This document shows, in pieces, positions 25,315-33,842 of a stretch of DNA of 52,853 nucleotides. The stretch covers positions 1-52,853 of the forward strand of contig WJIO01000329.1 of assembly GCA_014730235.1 (NCBI GenBank), read 5' to 3'. A model generated the notes under the pieces. It had not been told where the DNA came from. It saw nothing but the letters and a program-made list of their open reading frames with translations, and did no database searches. Both the position numbers and the translations under genes were made by a program. Position 1 is the stretch's first letter, and each line of letters opens with the position of its first letter. The DNA comes from Candidatus Poribacteria bacterium. Its GTDB lineage: Bacteria; Poribacteria; DTPJ01; WJIO01.

Positions 25315-25339
25315 GATATATAAAAAGTGCGAAAGTATA
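25315..25339. repeat. Solo arm of repeat E
   Basis: The 25-bp sequence from 25315 (gatatataaaaagtgcgaaa and five more bases) differs by one base from 23163-23187. It abuts a family B terminus and lies 20 bp upstream of the start of the DUF3604 gene. Confidence 0.6.
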
Positions 25340-25359
25340 GATAAAGAATAGAGGTCAGT

Positions 25360-27681
25360 ATGTATGTAGAGATAATTTTTAGTATATTATTAACTATTCC
25401 AACGACAGTCTCTGATGAAATTCAACTAACTGAAGGTGGATATTCCTATTCACCTTCAATATCTCGATCTCAAAATGGAACTGTATGGTTGGCATGGAAA
25501 AATTTCAACCCGGAAACCAGAAAGACATCAATAAATACAGCGTCTTATAAGGATGGGAGTATATTAGAGAAGATTGAAGTTACCAGGACATCCGGTGATA
25601 TACTATTTCCTGAGATTATCTCAACAGGAGATGATTCCATCCGGGTATTCTGGTCAGAATTTCGTAATGAAAAGTGGAATATATACAGCAAGGAAATAAT
25701 CAACAGTCAAATTACAGAAGAAACACAGATTACTAAAGATGGTAAAAGCTTTAATCATGCCGCCGCTGTGGATAAAAAAGGTGATTTATATGTTGTTTAC
25801 CAGTCAAAAAAAGATGGTAATTTTAAAATATATATGAAGCGATATTCCAGCGGTGAATGGCAGCAGGAAGAATGTATATCTGAGAATAAAAGCTCAAACC
25901 GGTCTCCGGCTATTGCCGTAGACAGCAAAAACCGGGTATGGGTAGCATGGGATACTTTTAGAAACGGTAATTACGATATATACATGAGGTTTTTTCATGA
26001 AACCTGGTCTGATCCCATTCGGCTTACATACAACATGCGATATGATATGACTCCATCTCTGGCTGTTGACAGCGAAGACGGAATATGGATAGCATGGGTA
26101 AGGTCTCCACTCTGGGGTAAAGAAAGGTACAGGTTAAATGTAGGTAAAAGATTGATGATTCGTAAATATGAGCCTGATACAGGCAAATTCCTGCAACCTG
26201 AAGTTATGCGGCGGGATCTGGACAGCATGGTTCTAATACCTGTTGATCCTCAGGAGCGAGTAATTTCATTAACCCCAAAGGTTATAATTGGTAAAGATGA
26301 TATGATTCATGTATTGTATCGTCAATTCAGAGATAAAGGCAGTAATGACTGGGGCTGGAACGTGGAATTAATAAGTTATTCCGGGAATGAATGGTCAGAA
26401 CCCAAGATAATATCTACAGAACCCGGATACCCTATTAGTAAAATTGATTCAATCAGGGATAATTCAGGAAATCTATGGTTGATATATCAGGCCTGTGACA
26501 ATCCCGGTGGGAGAAAACCTCTTATTGACAGTGATAGTAATATATACCTGCATCAGTTATCTTTTGATACGTTTGAAAAACCCAAACTCGCGGCATCAAT
26601 ATTACCCCATAATAAACATATAGAAGAATTCAACATCCCAAGACCTGATCCTGATAAACATAAACATATAAAACTGGAAGGTCAGGAATATAAACTGCTC
26701 TGGGGTGATTTACACCGTCACAGCACCCTCTCTAAATGTATACCGGAGAGAGACGGCACTCTCTGGGATCATTACAGATGGGCCCAGGATGTGGCTGAAC
26801 TGGATTTTTATTCCATCACCGACCATACCGAACAAACTAGCGATTATGAAGCAGTTAAAGGACGTATATGGTGCGATCTTTTCAATAGTGAGTCAGATTT
26901 TGCGGGTATTTTTGGATATGAGCAGAATTTCCGGGATACGGAACACACTAATTTCTTTTATATTGACAGAAGTGCAGGACAAACAGTTCGGGAGATCAGG
27001 CTTGCAAACGCAAAACTAACCGACGCCATCAAAATGATGGATGAAAAAGGATTAAAGGATAAAGTTTTGATTGTCAGGCATTTTCATGGCGACGGTTTTG
27101 GAAAGAAATATGAGACATCACCGCCAATTAATCCCGACTATGAATGGGTGATTGAAGCTGTCCAGACCAGAGGTTTTTCACCTGTTACTGTTGCACATTA
27201 TCTGTCTATAGGTGCAAAAGTAGGTCTTATAGGAAGCTCAGATCATTCCCGCTATCCCGGCGGACATGGTGGGCCCTGGGTATATCCTTATGCCATTACT
27301 GGATTATGGGCAAAAGATATAACCCGAGAATCTATCTTTAAAGCTCTTAAAAATCGCAGATGTTATGCCACCAACGGCAAGAAGATGAGCGTTGAATTTT
27401 ATGCCGATAACCATTTTATGGGTGATGAATATGAAACTGCTAAAGTACCAGTATTAAAGGTTAAGGCCCAGGGAACAACAAATATAGCCAGAATAGATAT
27501 AATTCGCAATGGCAAAGTTATAGTATCAAGAGAAAACATGTCGAATTTTGAATACAGGGATGATGAAATAAAAAAGGGTTTAAATTATTACTATATAAGT
27601 GTAGTTCAGGAGCGAGAAGGTGACGATAACTACACAGGTAAGGCTGTATCTTCACCTATTTGGATTATGTATCATCAATAA
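25360..27681 (+). CDS. Exo-sialidase-like propeller fused to DUF3604 (PHP-like) domain
   Basis: This 773-residue protein has a short N-terminal hydrophobic segment (possible signal peptide, residues 1-18). A beta-propeller region to about 430 has repeated PSIS/AAAVDKKGDLYVVY/AIAVDSKNRVWVAWD-type blades. From about 446 to the end is a DUF3604 domain: LLWGDLHRHSTLSKC with the metal-binding HRH, LDFYSITDHTE, GLIGSSDHSRYPGGHGGPW and RRCYATNGKKM. DUF3604 is a PHP-type metal-dependent hydrolase relative of unknown substrate. AGAGGT precedes the ATG. It lies in the sugar-processing block, so a secreted hydrolase role is plausible. Confidence 0.85.
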   Translation: MYVEIIFSILLTIPTTVSDEIQLTEGGYSYSPSISRSQNGTVWLAWKNFNPETRKTSINTASYKDGSILEKIEVTRTSGDILFPEIISTGDDSIRVFWSEFRNEKWNIYSKEIINSQITEETQITKDGKSFNHAAAVDKKGDLYVVYQSKKDGNFKIYMKRYSSGEWQQEECISENKSSNRSPAIAVDSKNRVWVAWDTFRNGNYDIYMRFFHETWSDPIRLTYNMRYDMTPSLAVDSEDGIWIAWVRSPLWGKERYRLNVGKRLMIRKYEPDTGKFLQPEVMRRDLDSMVLIPVDPQERVISLTPKVIIGKDDMIHVLYRQFRDKGSNDWGWNVELISYSGNEWSEPKIISTEPGYPISKIDSIRDNSGNLWLIYQACDNPGGRKPLIDSDSNIYLHQLSFDTFEKPKLAASILPHNKHIEEFNIPRPDPDKHKHIKLEGQEYKLLWGDLHRHSTLSKCIPERDGTLWDHYRWAQDVAELDFYSITDHTEQTSDYEAVKGRIWCDLFNSESDFAGIFGYEQNFRDTEHTNFFYIDRSAGQTVREIRLANAKLTDAIKMMDEKGLKDKVLIVRHFHGDGFGKKYETSPPINPDYEWVIEAVQTRGFSPVTVAHYLSIGAKVGLIGSSDHSRYPGGHGGPWVYPYAITGLWAKDITRESIFKALKNRRCYATNGKKMSVEFYADNHFMGDEYETAKVPVLKVKAQGTTNIARIDIIRNGKVIVSRENMSNFEYRDDEIKKGLNYYYISVVQEREGDDNYTGKAVSSPIWIMYHQ

Positions 27682-27843
27682 TGACAATCAAAGTAAGTTT
27701 TACTCCAAGCATAAATCTTACATCCCTGTGTTATTGCGAAGAACGAAGAACCAAATAAATTCCGAAATTACCGCATTTTCTGATTTTTTGAAGTGTAGAA
27801 ATGTCTAGTTTTCAGTGTTGACAGAACGGAGGTATATCAAGCG

Positions 27844-28821
27844 ATGAAATGGCCGTTTTTGGGATTCATGATAGGAGCATCAATTATTTCTGTGGCTCCG
27901 GTTTCAGGCGATAATGGTTCAGAGCAAATACGATCCATGCGTTTTGATGCTAAATCACCGGGACAAGCCCGTATGTGGCAGGAAAAAGCCAGGGTTAAGC
28001 TCTATCAATTGATGATGAATGGAAGCAAACCGGAGAAATGTCCTGCCAACCCAAGGGTTATAAATCGGGAAGAAGTTGCAGATGCAGGTTATGTAATTGA
28101 AGAGTTGGAGTTAAACAGCCTTCCGGACCGTAAAGTTCATGCTTGGATAGTTACACCCGGACACGTCCCTGAAGGTGGTTTACCAGGAGTTCTGGCTCTT
28201 CATGGCCACAGTGGAACAGGGGAACAAATTGTCCGGGGAGAGGAGATATACTGGTATGGTAAAGCCTTTGCTGAACGCGGTTATGTGGTGGCTTCCCTGG
28301 ATATAGGCCAGCACGAAATTCAGCATGAGGGATGGTCTATGATGGGCGAAAGGGTATGGGATGCCCTTACTGTGTTGGATTATATGTGCGATCGCCCCGA
28401 AGTGGATGAAAGCCGGGTTGGTACGGCTGGTTTATCCCTGGGTGGCGAATCTGTGATGTATGTGGCAGCATTGGATGAAAGGTTGAAAATAGCTGTCAGT
28501 AGTGGATGGCTAACAACCATTGAAAATATGAAAACCGGGCACTGTCCTTGCTGGAATTTCCCCGGATTAGAAGAGCATTTTGATTTCAGTGACATATTTG
28601 CATGTGTCGCGCCCCGTTACCTTATTACCCAGATTGGCCGTAAGGAAAAAGCCCCCGGAGGTTTTCCCCTGGATATTGCTCAGAAGGCCTTTAAGGAGAT
28701 TCAAAAAGCTTACAAAGTGTTTAACGCGGAAGAAAACTGTTACCTGGATGTCCATGACAGTGGTCATGAGTTTATAGGAGAAGTACCATTTAAGTGGTTT
28801 GACAGGGTTCTTAAAAAATAA
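27844..28821 (+). CDS. Secreted alpha/beta hydrolase (dienelactone hydrolase / acetyl xylan esterase-like)
   Basis: This 325-residue protein has a signal peptide (about 1-22, WPFLGFMIGASIISVAPVSG). The oxyanion-hole strand is LALHGHSGTGEQ, the nucleophile elbow GLSLGG places the serine at about residue 198, and the catalytic histidine is in HDSGHEF near the C terminus. Family members hydrolyse ester substituents on polysaccharides or small lactones. GGAGG lies upstream of the ATG. The stop codon is directly followed by the target duplication of a family A repeat. The preceding 160 bp hold nothing recognisable. Confidence 0.85.
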   Translation: MKWPFLGFMIGASIISVAPVSGDNGSEQIRSMRFDAKSPGQARMWQEKARVKLYQLMMNGSKPEKCPANPRVINREEVADAGYVIEELELNSLPDRKVHAWIVTPGHVPEGGLPGVLALHGHSGTGEQIVRGEEIYWYGKAFAERGYVVASLDIGQHEIQHEGWSMMGERVWDALTVLDYMCDRPEVDESRVGTAGLSLGGESVMYVAALDERLKIAVSSGWLTTIENMKTGHCPCWNFPGLEEHFDFSDIFACVAPRYLITQIGRKEKAPGGFPLDIAQKAFKEIQKAYKVFNAEENCYLDVHDSGHEFIGEVPFKWFDRVLKK

Positions 28822-28943
28822 GATTTTTCCGAATTGAGTGTGGAAATAATTTAAAAACTTTCTAAGCATGTCATTCCTGCTTTCCCAGGAATAACAGCAT
28901 AAAGAAGTTTATTATCTTTACCACACTAAACCCGGAAGAACCA
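28821..28943. repeat. Family A MITE-like repeat with exact 6-bp target duplication
   Basis: The left end is agatttttccgaattgagtg (decayed) and the right end accacactaaacccggaaga, then acca. It is flanked by aaaata at 28815-28820 and 28944-28949, so it inserted across the end of the hydrolase gene, and its first base completes the TAA stop codon. Confidence 0.82.
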
Positions 28944-28973
28944 AAAATAATAATTCTATAGGAGAAGTAAATT

Positions 28974-30116
28974 ATGGATAAAGTTCGTTTTGGAATAGTC
29001 GGTGTAGGCGGTATGGGTTCAGGACATGCCAATACTATACAAAATATAGAGGAATGTGAATTAGTTGCCGTATGCGATATTGATCCTGAAGTGGTAAAGC
29101 AGATATCAGAAAAGCATAATGTGAAAAGCTTTACAGATTATAAGGAATTGATTGACAGTGGAATGGCTGATGCCGTTATTGTTGCAACACCCCATTATTA
29201 TCATCCAATAGTGGGTATGTATGCAATGGACAAAGGACTGGCCGTGTTATCAGAAAAGCCTATGGCTGTTACAGTCAAATCTGCCGATGCCATGATCGAA
29301 AAAGTCAAAGAGACGGGTGTGCCGTTTACCATTATGTATCAGTCCAGAGCATCAGGGGTAAATCAGGCTGCCCGTAAATTGATAGCAGAGGGTAAACTAG
29401 GGGAAATATATCGCACATGCCTTATAAGTTCCGGTTTCCGCAGCCAGGCCTATTATAATTCAGCCCCCTGGAGAGGTACGTGGAAAGAAGAAGGCGGTGG
29501 AGTTCTGATAAATCAAGCTCCGCATCCTTTAGACCTCTTCTCATGGATAGGAGGTCTTCCATCAAAGGTTACAGCTCGAACAGCCAATCGCAGACATGAA
29601 ATGGAATGTGAAGACGAAGCTTCGGCCATGCTGGAATATGAAAACGGTGCAATAGGATTTTTGCATGTCTCAACCTCCGAATCACCGGGAACCAGTCTTA
29701 TGGAGTTTTGCGGCGAAAAGGGTAAATTAACTATACGCGGCGGGAGTCTGGATTTCCGCGTGCTGGAAATGCCCCTACAGGAGTTCAACGACACCACAGA
29801 AAATATGTGGGGAAGCCCGAAATGCGAAAAGGTAGAAGTTGAGATAGAAGATCGGGAAACAGGACATGGTGCTATTATACGCAACCTGGCCCGGAATATA
29901 CTTCACGGTGAACCCCTGATAGTTCCCGGGGAGGAAGGTGTAAACAGCATGGAACTTATCAACTCGGTGATACTTTCAGGCCATAAGGGTGAGCCGGTGG
30001 ATGTACCTCTGGACAGAGATGAATATGAGAGGTTTATTGAGGAAATGAAAAAGACATCCAAAGTTGATAAATCAGCAAAGGTTCAGCGGGTTACAGATCC
30101 TAACCATGTTAAATAA
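28974..30116 (+). CDS. Gfo/Idh/MocA family oxidoreductase
   Basis: This 380-residue NAD(P)-dependent dehydrogenase has an N-terminal Rossmann fold (GIVGVGGMGSGHANTI, VAVCDIDPE), the family EKPMAV motif at about 95, and the C-terminal domain motif GGVLINQAPHPLDLFSWIGG with the likely catalytic histidine. It probably oxidises or reduces a sugar, inositol or sugar acid. There is no signal peptide, so it is cytoplasmic. AGGAG precedes the ATG. A perfect palindrome after the stop codon (30124-30159) probably ends the transcript before the GH43-like gene. Confidence 0.92.
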   Translation: MDKVRFGIVGVGGMGSGHANTIQNIEECELVAVCDIDPEVVKQISEKHNVKSFTDYKELIDSGMADAVIVATPHYYHPIVGMYAMDKGLAVLSEKPMAVTVKSADAMIEKVKETGVPFTIMYQSRASGVNQAARKLIAEGKLGEIYRTCLISSGFRSQAYYNSAPWRGTWKEEGGGVLINQAPHPLDLFSWIGGLPSKVTARTANRRHEMECEDEASAMLEYENGAIGFLHVSTSESPGTSLMEFCGEKGKLTIRGGSLDFRVLEMPLQEFNDTTENMWGSPKCEKVEVEIEDRETGHGAIIRNLARNILHGEPLIVPGEEGVNSMELINSVILSGHKGEPVDVPLDRDEYERFIEEMKKTSKVDKSAKVQRVTDPNHVK

Positions 30117-30123
30117 ATTCTAA

Positions 30124-30159
30124 TATTGACGGATTCTGGTATACCAGAATCCGTCAATA
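30124..30159 (+). terminator. Perfect 36-bp palindrome, probable terminator
   Basis: Two 18-bp arms (tattgacggattctggta and its exact complement) meet with no loop, 7 bp after the oxidoreductase stop codon. The following bases are not a strong T-run, so termination is inferred. The centre TGGTATACCA is the same as in the 35142-35175 palindrome. Confidence 0.6.
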
Positions 30160-30177
30160 CTCCAAAAGAGGGAATCC

Positions 30178-31074
30178 ATGTTAGAACTCCTGTTACTGTT
30201 ATACGGTCTATCCGAACAAAACAAAGCTGAAATTAGTAATCTTAATGACATCCATCTCAGGGATCCTTTTATACTTCCTGTTCCGGAAGAAAAAATGTAT
30301 TACCTCTTTGGCACAGGGTGGAGTCTTCCCGATGGCCCAGGATTTATGGTATACAGGAGTAAAGATTTAAAAACATGGAAAGGTCCATCCGTAGCATTTC
30401 AGTATTACGAGGGCTTCTGGTCTAATAAAGAATACTGGGCACCGGAAGTGCATAAGTATAAAGACAAATATTACATGTTCGCCTCTTTTAATGCAGATGG
30501 AAAATCCAGGGGAACTCAGATCCTTGTTTCAGAAAATCCCCAAGGGGCGTATAAACCCCTTACGGAAAAGCCTGTAACTCCAGAAAATTGGGAGTGCCTC
30601 GATGGAACGCTATTTGTTGATGAAAACCAGAAACCCTGGATAGTCTTTTGCCATGAGTGGACACAGATAATTGATGGAACTATAGCGGCGCTACCGCTGA
30701 GTGATGATTTAACCAAGTCCATTGACGAACCTTTAACGCTTTTTAAAGCCTCTGATGCCGGATGGGTTGTGGGAATAGGAAAAGAAGGGAATGGAAAGGT
30801 AACTGATGGCCCATTCCTGTATAGACTTTCCCATGGTTCCCTTGCCATGTTATGGTCAAGTTTTGGAAAAACCGGTTACTGTCAGACTGTAGCCATATCC
30901 AGATCGGGCAGTCTAACCGGCCCATGGGAGCATCCTGAAAACACTATTTGCAGCGAAAATGGTGGTCATGGTATGCTTTTTCATACCTTCGATAATCATC
31001 TTAAGCTTATTTTACACAAACCAAACAGCGGCGCACCTCCAATACCTACGATATTTGATGTGGAAATTAAATGA
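30178..31074 (+). CDS. Glycoside hydrolase family 43-like protein
   Basis: This 298-residue five-bladed propeller-type protein has HLRDPFIL (likely catalytic base Asp at 29), WAPEVHKYKDKYYMFAS, CLDGTLFVDENQKPW (likely Asp 142) and a later VTDGPFLYR. In canonical GH43 arabinanases and xylosidases the last motif carries the general acid glutamate; here it is aspartate 210. It may be a divergent or altered-specificity member. The N terminus is short and weakly hydrophobic, so export is uncertain. The TGA stop lies inside a family A right-half repeat. Confidence 0.8.
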   Translation: MLELLLLLYGLSEQNKAEISNLNDIHLRDPFILPVPEEKMYYLFGTGWSLPDGPGFMVYRSKDLKTWKGPSVAFQYYEGFWSNKEYWAPEVHKYKDKYYMFASFNADGKSRGTQILVSENPQGAYKPLTEKPVTPENWECLDGTLFVDENQKPWIVFCHEWTQIIDGTIAALPLSDDLTKSIDEPLTLFKASDAGWVVGIGKEGNGKVTDGPFLYRLSHGSLAMLWSSFGKTGYCQTVAISRSGSLTGPWEHPENTICSENGGHGMLFHTFDNHLKLILHKPNSGAPPIPTIFDVEIK

Positions 31075-31123
31075 CAAGCTGAGAGAATTTTCAATTATAA
31101 CCACACTAAACCCGGAAGAGCCA
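31072..31123. repeat. Family A repeat, right half only
   Basis: It runs from tgacaagctgagagaatttt to ccggaagagcca. The first three bases are the stop codon of the GH43-like gene, so the repeat may have replaced the original 3' end of that gene. Confidence 0.72.
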
Positions 31124-31196
31124 AAACAGTTAATACTGATTAGATAATTTTTTTACATTCCTACACTCAAGTCGTAAGAATTATCAGGAAAATCTA

Positions 31197-31760
31197 CTAT
31201 GATTTCCTGCTTAATCCGGCATCTCCAAGTTTTTCACCGAAACCCCAGTAGCTGTTCATGGCAAAAATTAAGCCTTTTTCGGGATTAACCTGCCCTCTTT
31301 CTTCATTAAGCAGTATATCCTTTTCCGCGTGCATCATAACCACATCGCCGATAAAAAGGTCATGAGAACCTAAAGACAGCACACCTACAACCTTACATTC
31401 CAGGTTTACCGGACATTCCTTGATCAACGGTGGTTTGACATGTACGGCTGGCTCAGGGGTAAGGCCTGTTTCTACAAATTTATCCACGTTTCGGCCTGAT
31501 CGGGTTCCGCAGAAATCCACTTCTCTAACCATATCCGCATTGGCAAAATTTACAACAAACTCACCGCTGTTTTTTACTAACCCATTTGAGTATGTTGCAG
31601 GTCGCATCCCTACACTGACGCGAGTTGGTTTCAGAGATACCATGGCCACTTCACCAAGGGTAATAATGTTGGGTTTTCCGTCACTGTCAATGCTGGTTAC
31701 AAGAGCGGCTGGTGTGGGATATACCGGGCGATAACATCTAGGTATCTGTATTTTACTCAT
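31197..31760 (-). CDS. Flavin reductase-like, FMN-binding split barrel protein
   Basis: This 187-residue protein shows the flavin reductase pattern: YPTPAALVTSIDSDGKPNIITLGEVAMVSLKPTRVSV-type opening, YSNGLVKNSGEFVVNFANADM, and HDLFIGDVVMMHAEKD at the C-terminal barrel. Members bind FMN and supply reduced flavin or act as small oxidoreductases. AAGGA lies upstream of the ATG. It lies just downstream of dapL, separated by a strong terminator-like hairpin (31778-31814), so it may be transcribed separately. Confidence 0.85.
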   Translation of the reverse strand: MSKIQIPRCYRPVYPTPAALVTSIDSDGKPNIITLGEVAMVSLKPTRVSVGMRPATYSNGLVKNSGEFVVNFANADMVREVDFCGTRSGRNVDKFVETGLTPEPAVHVKPPLIKECPVNLECKVVGVLSLGSHDLFIGDVVMMHAEKDILLNEERGQVNPEKGLIFAMNSYWGFGEKLGDAGLSRKS

Positions 31761-31777
31761 ATCTTTATCCTTAAATG

Positions 31778-31814
31778 AATAATCCCCGACTTTCTTTGAA
31801 AGTCGGGGATTATT
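31778..31814 (-). terminator. Strong stem-loop between dapL and flavin reductase gene
   Basis: Arms of 17 bp (aataatccccgactttc and its exact complement) with a 3-base loop lie 4 bp past the dapL stop codon on the minus strand. It is likely an intrinsic terminator or attenuating hairpin. Confidence 0.7.
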
Positions 31815-31818
31815 CCGT

Positions 31819-32997
31819 TTATATATTTAAATCCATTATACGGGAAAGGGCTTCTTCTAGAACTTCATCCGGATATGTGAGGGATATACGGAAATATCCT
31901 TCTCCCCACTGACCATAACCAAGTCCGGGAGTTACCACAACACCAGTTTTTTCCAGCAGATCTGTGGCAAAGTCTCCGCTTAAACCTTTGTATTTCTCAG
32001 GAACTGGGGCCCAGACATAAATAGTGCCTTTGGGTTTTTCTATGTTCCAGCCATTTTTGTTAAGAACGTCAACCACCATATCCCTGCGCTTTCGGTAAAC
32101 TTCATTAATAGGAGGTATGATTTCCTCAGCAAGGGAAAGGGCTTTAGCAGCAGCGAACTGTATCGCTCTTAGCGAACCGTTGTCAATATTTTCCTTAACC
32201 GTTCTCAGTAGGCCTACAGCAGATTTATTGCCAATAACAAAACCGGCCCGCCAGCCTGTCATGTTAAAGGCCTTACTCAGGGAGAAAAATTCTACAGCCA
32301 CTTCGTCAGCACCATCAACCTGTAGAATACTTGGGGCTTTGTAACCTTCGTAGGTGTTCTCACCGTAGGCATTATCATGGGCTATGAGTATATCATTCTC
32401 TCGGGCAAAGTCAACAGCTTTCTGGAAGAAGTCCAGGTCAGCAACCGCTGTTGTTGGGTTGTTGGGATAATTAAGCCACATGATCTTGGCCAATCGCTTA
32501 ACTTCCCCAGGGATAGCATCAAAATCCACCAGAAAGTCATTTTCTTTCAGCAGTGGAACCTGATAAGTTACCGCGCTGGCGAAGACATGTCCGATGTTGT
32601 ATGTGGGATATCCGGGAACTGGTGCTATGCCAACATCGCCGGGGTTCATAATGCCCATGCAAAATTTGACGATAGAGTCTTTGCTTCCCATGGTGGTTAC
32701 TATCTGATCATCGTCAAGATCAACATCGTGTCGTCTTTTATAGAAGCTTTTAACAGCTTCGGGAAAATCCGGCACCGGTACATCACAGCCATAACGCTGA
32801 CGGTGTATGTCCGAAGTATCGTTTATAGCCCGGCAAAGCTCCTGGACAACAGGATCAGGTGTGGGTTTATCCGGGTCACCAATACCCAGGCTTATTACTT
32901 TAACGCCCTTTTCTCTGGCGGTATTCATCTTACGTCGCAAATCGGCAAAAAGATATGGCGGCAGTTTTTTCAACCGTTCAGCCATCTGCATTTCCAT
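31819..32997 (-). CDS. dapL: LL-diaminopimelate aminotransferase
   Basis: This 392-residue class I PLP aminotransferase converts tetrahydrodipicolinate directly to LL-diaminopimelate, bypassing the succinylase and acetylase routes for lysine and peptidoglycan. Signatures are LPPYLFADLRRKM at the N terminus, SLGIGDPDKPTPDPV, YPNNPT, AHDNAYGENTY, and the PLP lysine in EFFSLSKAFNMTGWR. The opening sequence matches DapL better than aspartate aminotransferase. AGGAGG precedes the ATG. Nearby nth lies upstream in the same direction. Confidence 0.9.
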   Translation of the reverse strand: MEMQMAERLKKLPPYLFADLRRKMNTAREKGVKVISLGIGDPDKPTPDPVVQELCRAINDTSDIHRQRYGCDVPVPDFPEAVKSFYKRRHDVDLDDDQIVTTMGSKDSIVKFCMGIMNPGDVGIAPVPGYPTYNIGHVFASAVTYQVPLLKENDFLVDFDAIPGEVKRLAKIMWLNYPNNPTTAVADLDFFQKAVDFARENDILIAHDNAYGENTYEGYKAPSILQVDGADEVAVEFFSLSKAFNMTGWRAGFVIGNKSAVGLLRTVKENIDNGSLRAIQFAAAKALSLAEEIIPPINEVYRKRRDMVVDVLNKNGWNIEKPKGTIYVWAPVPEKYKGLSGDFATDLLEKTGVVVTPGLGYGQWGEGYFRISLTYPDEVLEEALSRIMDLNI

Positions 32998-33024
32998 GCT
33001 GTTTTCCTCCTGATCATCTGTTTA

Positions 33025-33049
33025 TCATTCCTGCGAAAGCAGGAATCTA
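33025..33049. repeat. Isolated repeat core
   Basis: The core palindrome cattcctgcgaaagcaggaat lies alone between nth and dapL, with no A or B termini. It produces the spurious FLRKQES peptide in the plus-strand frame. Confidence 0.7.
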
Positions 33050-33058
33050 GTCATCATA

Positions 33059-33754
33059 TTAATCTTCCAGAAATTCTGGCCAGGCGCTACAGTAATCCAT
33101 CAGTGGACAACCCTTACATTCTGGATTTCGCGCATGACATCTTGTGCGCCCGAACCGTATCAGATTTATGTGAAATGAAAAGGCCTTTCCCTCTGGGAAC
33201 AAACGACCCATTATCTCATGTGCTTTATCCGCTGTTGCCTTTTCCGGTACAATATCTAAACGCTTGGTGATACGAAATATATGGGTATCCACCGGAAAGA
33301 CATCCCTGCCACAGGCAAAGGCCAAAACCACATTCATGGTCTTTAATCCCACGCCTTTAAGCTGTGAAAATAGCTCAATGGCTTCCTGTGGTTCCATATC
33401 ACAGATAAAATCTATATTTAGTTCTCCGTAATTCTCCTTTATCCATTCAAGCACACCTTTAATCCTGACGCTTTTCTGGTTGGCCAGACCGCCAACGCGA
33501 ATGGCATCTGCGATATCTTCCGCATCAGCCGCCAGGACATCCTCCCATTTGGGGAATTGCTGGCGTAAATTATTATAGGCTTTGTCTCGATTGACGTCAT
33601 TAGTATTTTGTGAAAGGATAGTGTTAATAAGGCTGTCAAGGGGATCCCTATCCATCTTGTTTAAGTCTTTTTCCAGTTGGGGGATGCCGAACTCCTCTTC
33701 AAGGATATCGTTTATCTCCTTAACTTTTTTTCTCAGGGCTTTTTCGTTTTTCAT
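33059..33754 (-). CDS. nth: Endonuclease III, DNA glycosylase/AP lyase
   Basis: This 231-residue base-excision repair enzyme acts on oxidised pyrimidines. The helix-hairpin-helix LKGVGLKTMNVVLAFA holds the catalytic lysine at about 138, and PVDTHIFRITKRL holds the catalytic aspartate at about 156. The [4Fe-4S] cluster loop has C-x6-C-x2-C-x5-C spacing in CHARNPECKGCPLMDYC. All key residues are present. No strong Shine-Dalgarno is visible. It lies upstream of dapL with one isolated core palindrome in the gap. Confidence 0.95.
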   Translation of the reverse strand: MKNEKALRKKVKEINDILEEEFGIPQLEKDLNKMDRDPLDSLINTILSQNTNDVNRDKAYNNLRQQFPKWEDVLAADAEDIADAIRVGGLANQKSVRIKGVLEWIKENYGELNIDFICDMEPQEAIELFSQLKGVGLKTMNVVLAFACGRDVFPVDTHIFRITKRLDIVPEKATADKAHEIMGRLFPEGKAFSFHINLIRFGRTRCHARNPECKGCPLMDYCSAWPEFLED

Positions 33755-33842
33755 GTTAAAACTCGTCTATCACGCATTTATTATTACACTCTTTTCCGCA
33801 GGCATAAATTATCAACTCTATGTCTTTAAGGGCTTTTTTATA

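Noticed and set aside
32377-33270. Plus-strand ORF of 297 residues
   Set aside because: It is antisense to dapL and nth, both clear genes, and includes the FLRKQES peptide from the isolated repeat core. No homology or ribosome binding site is visible.
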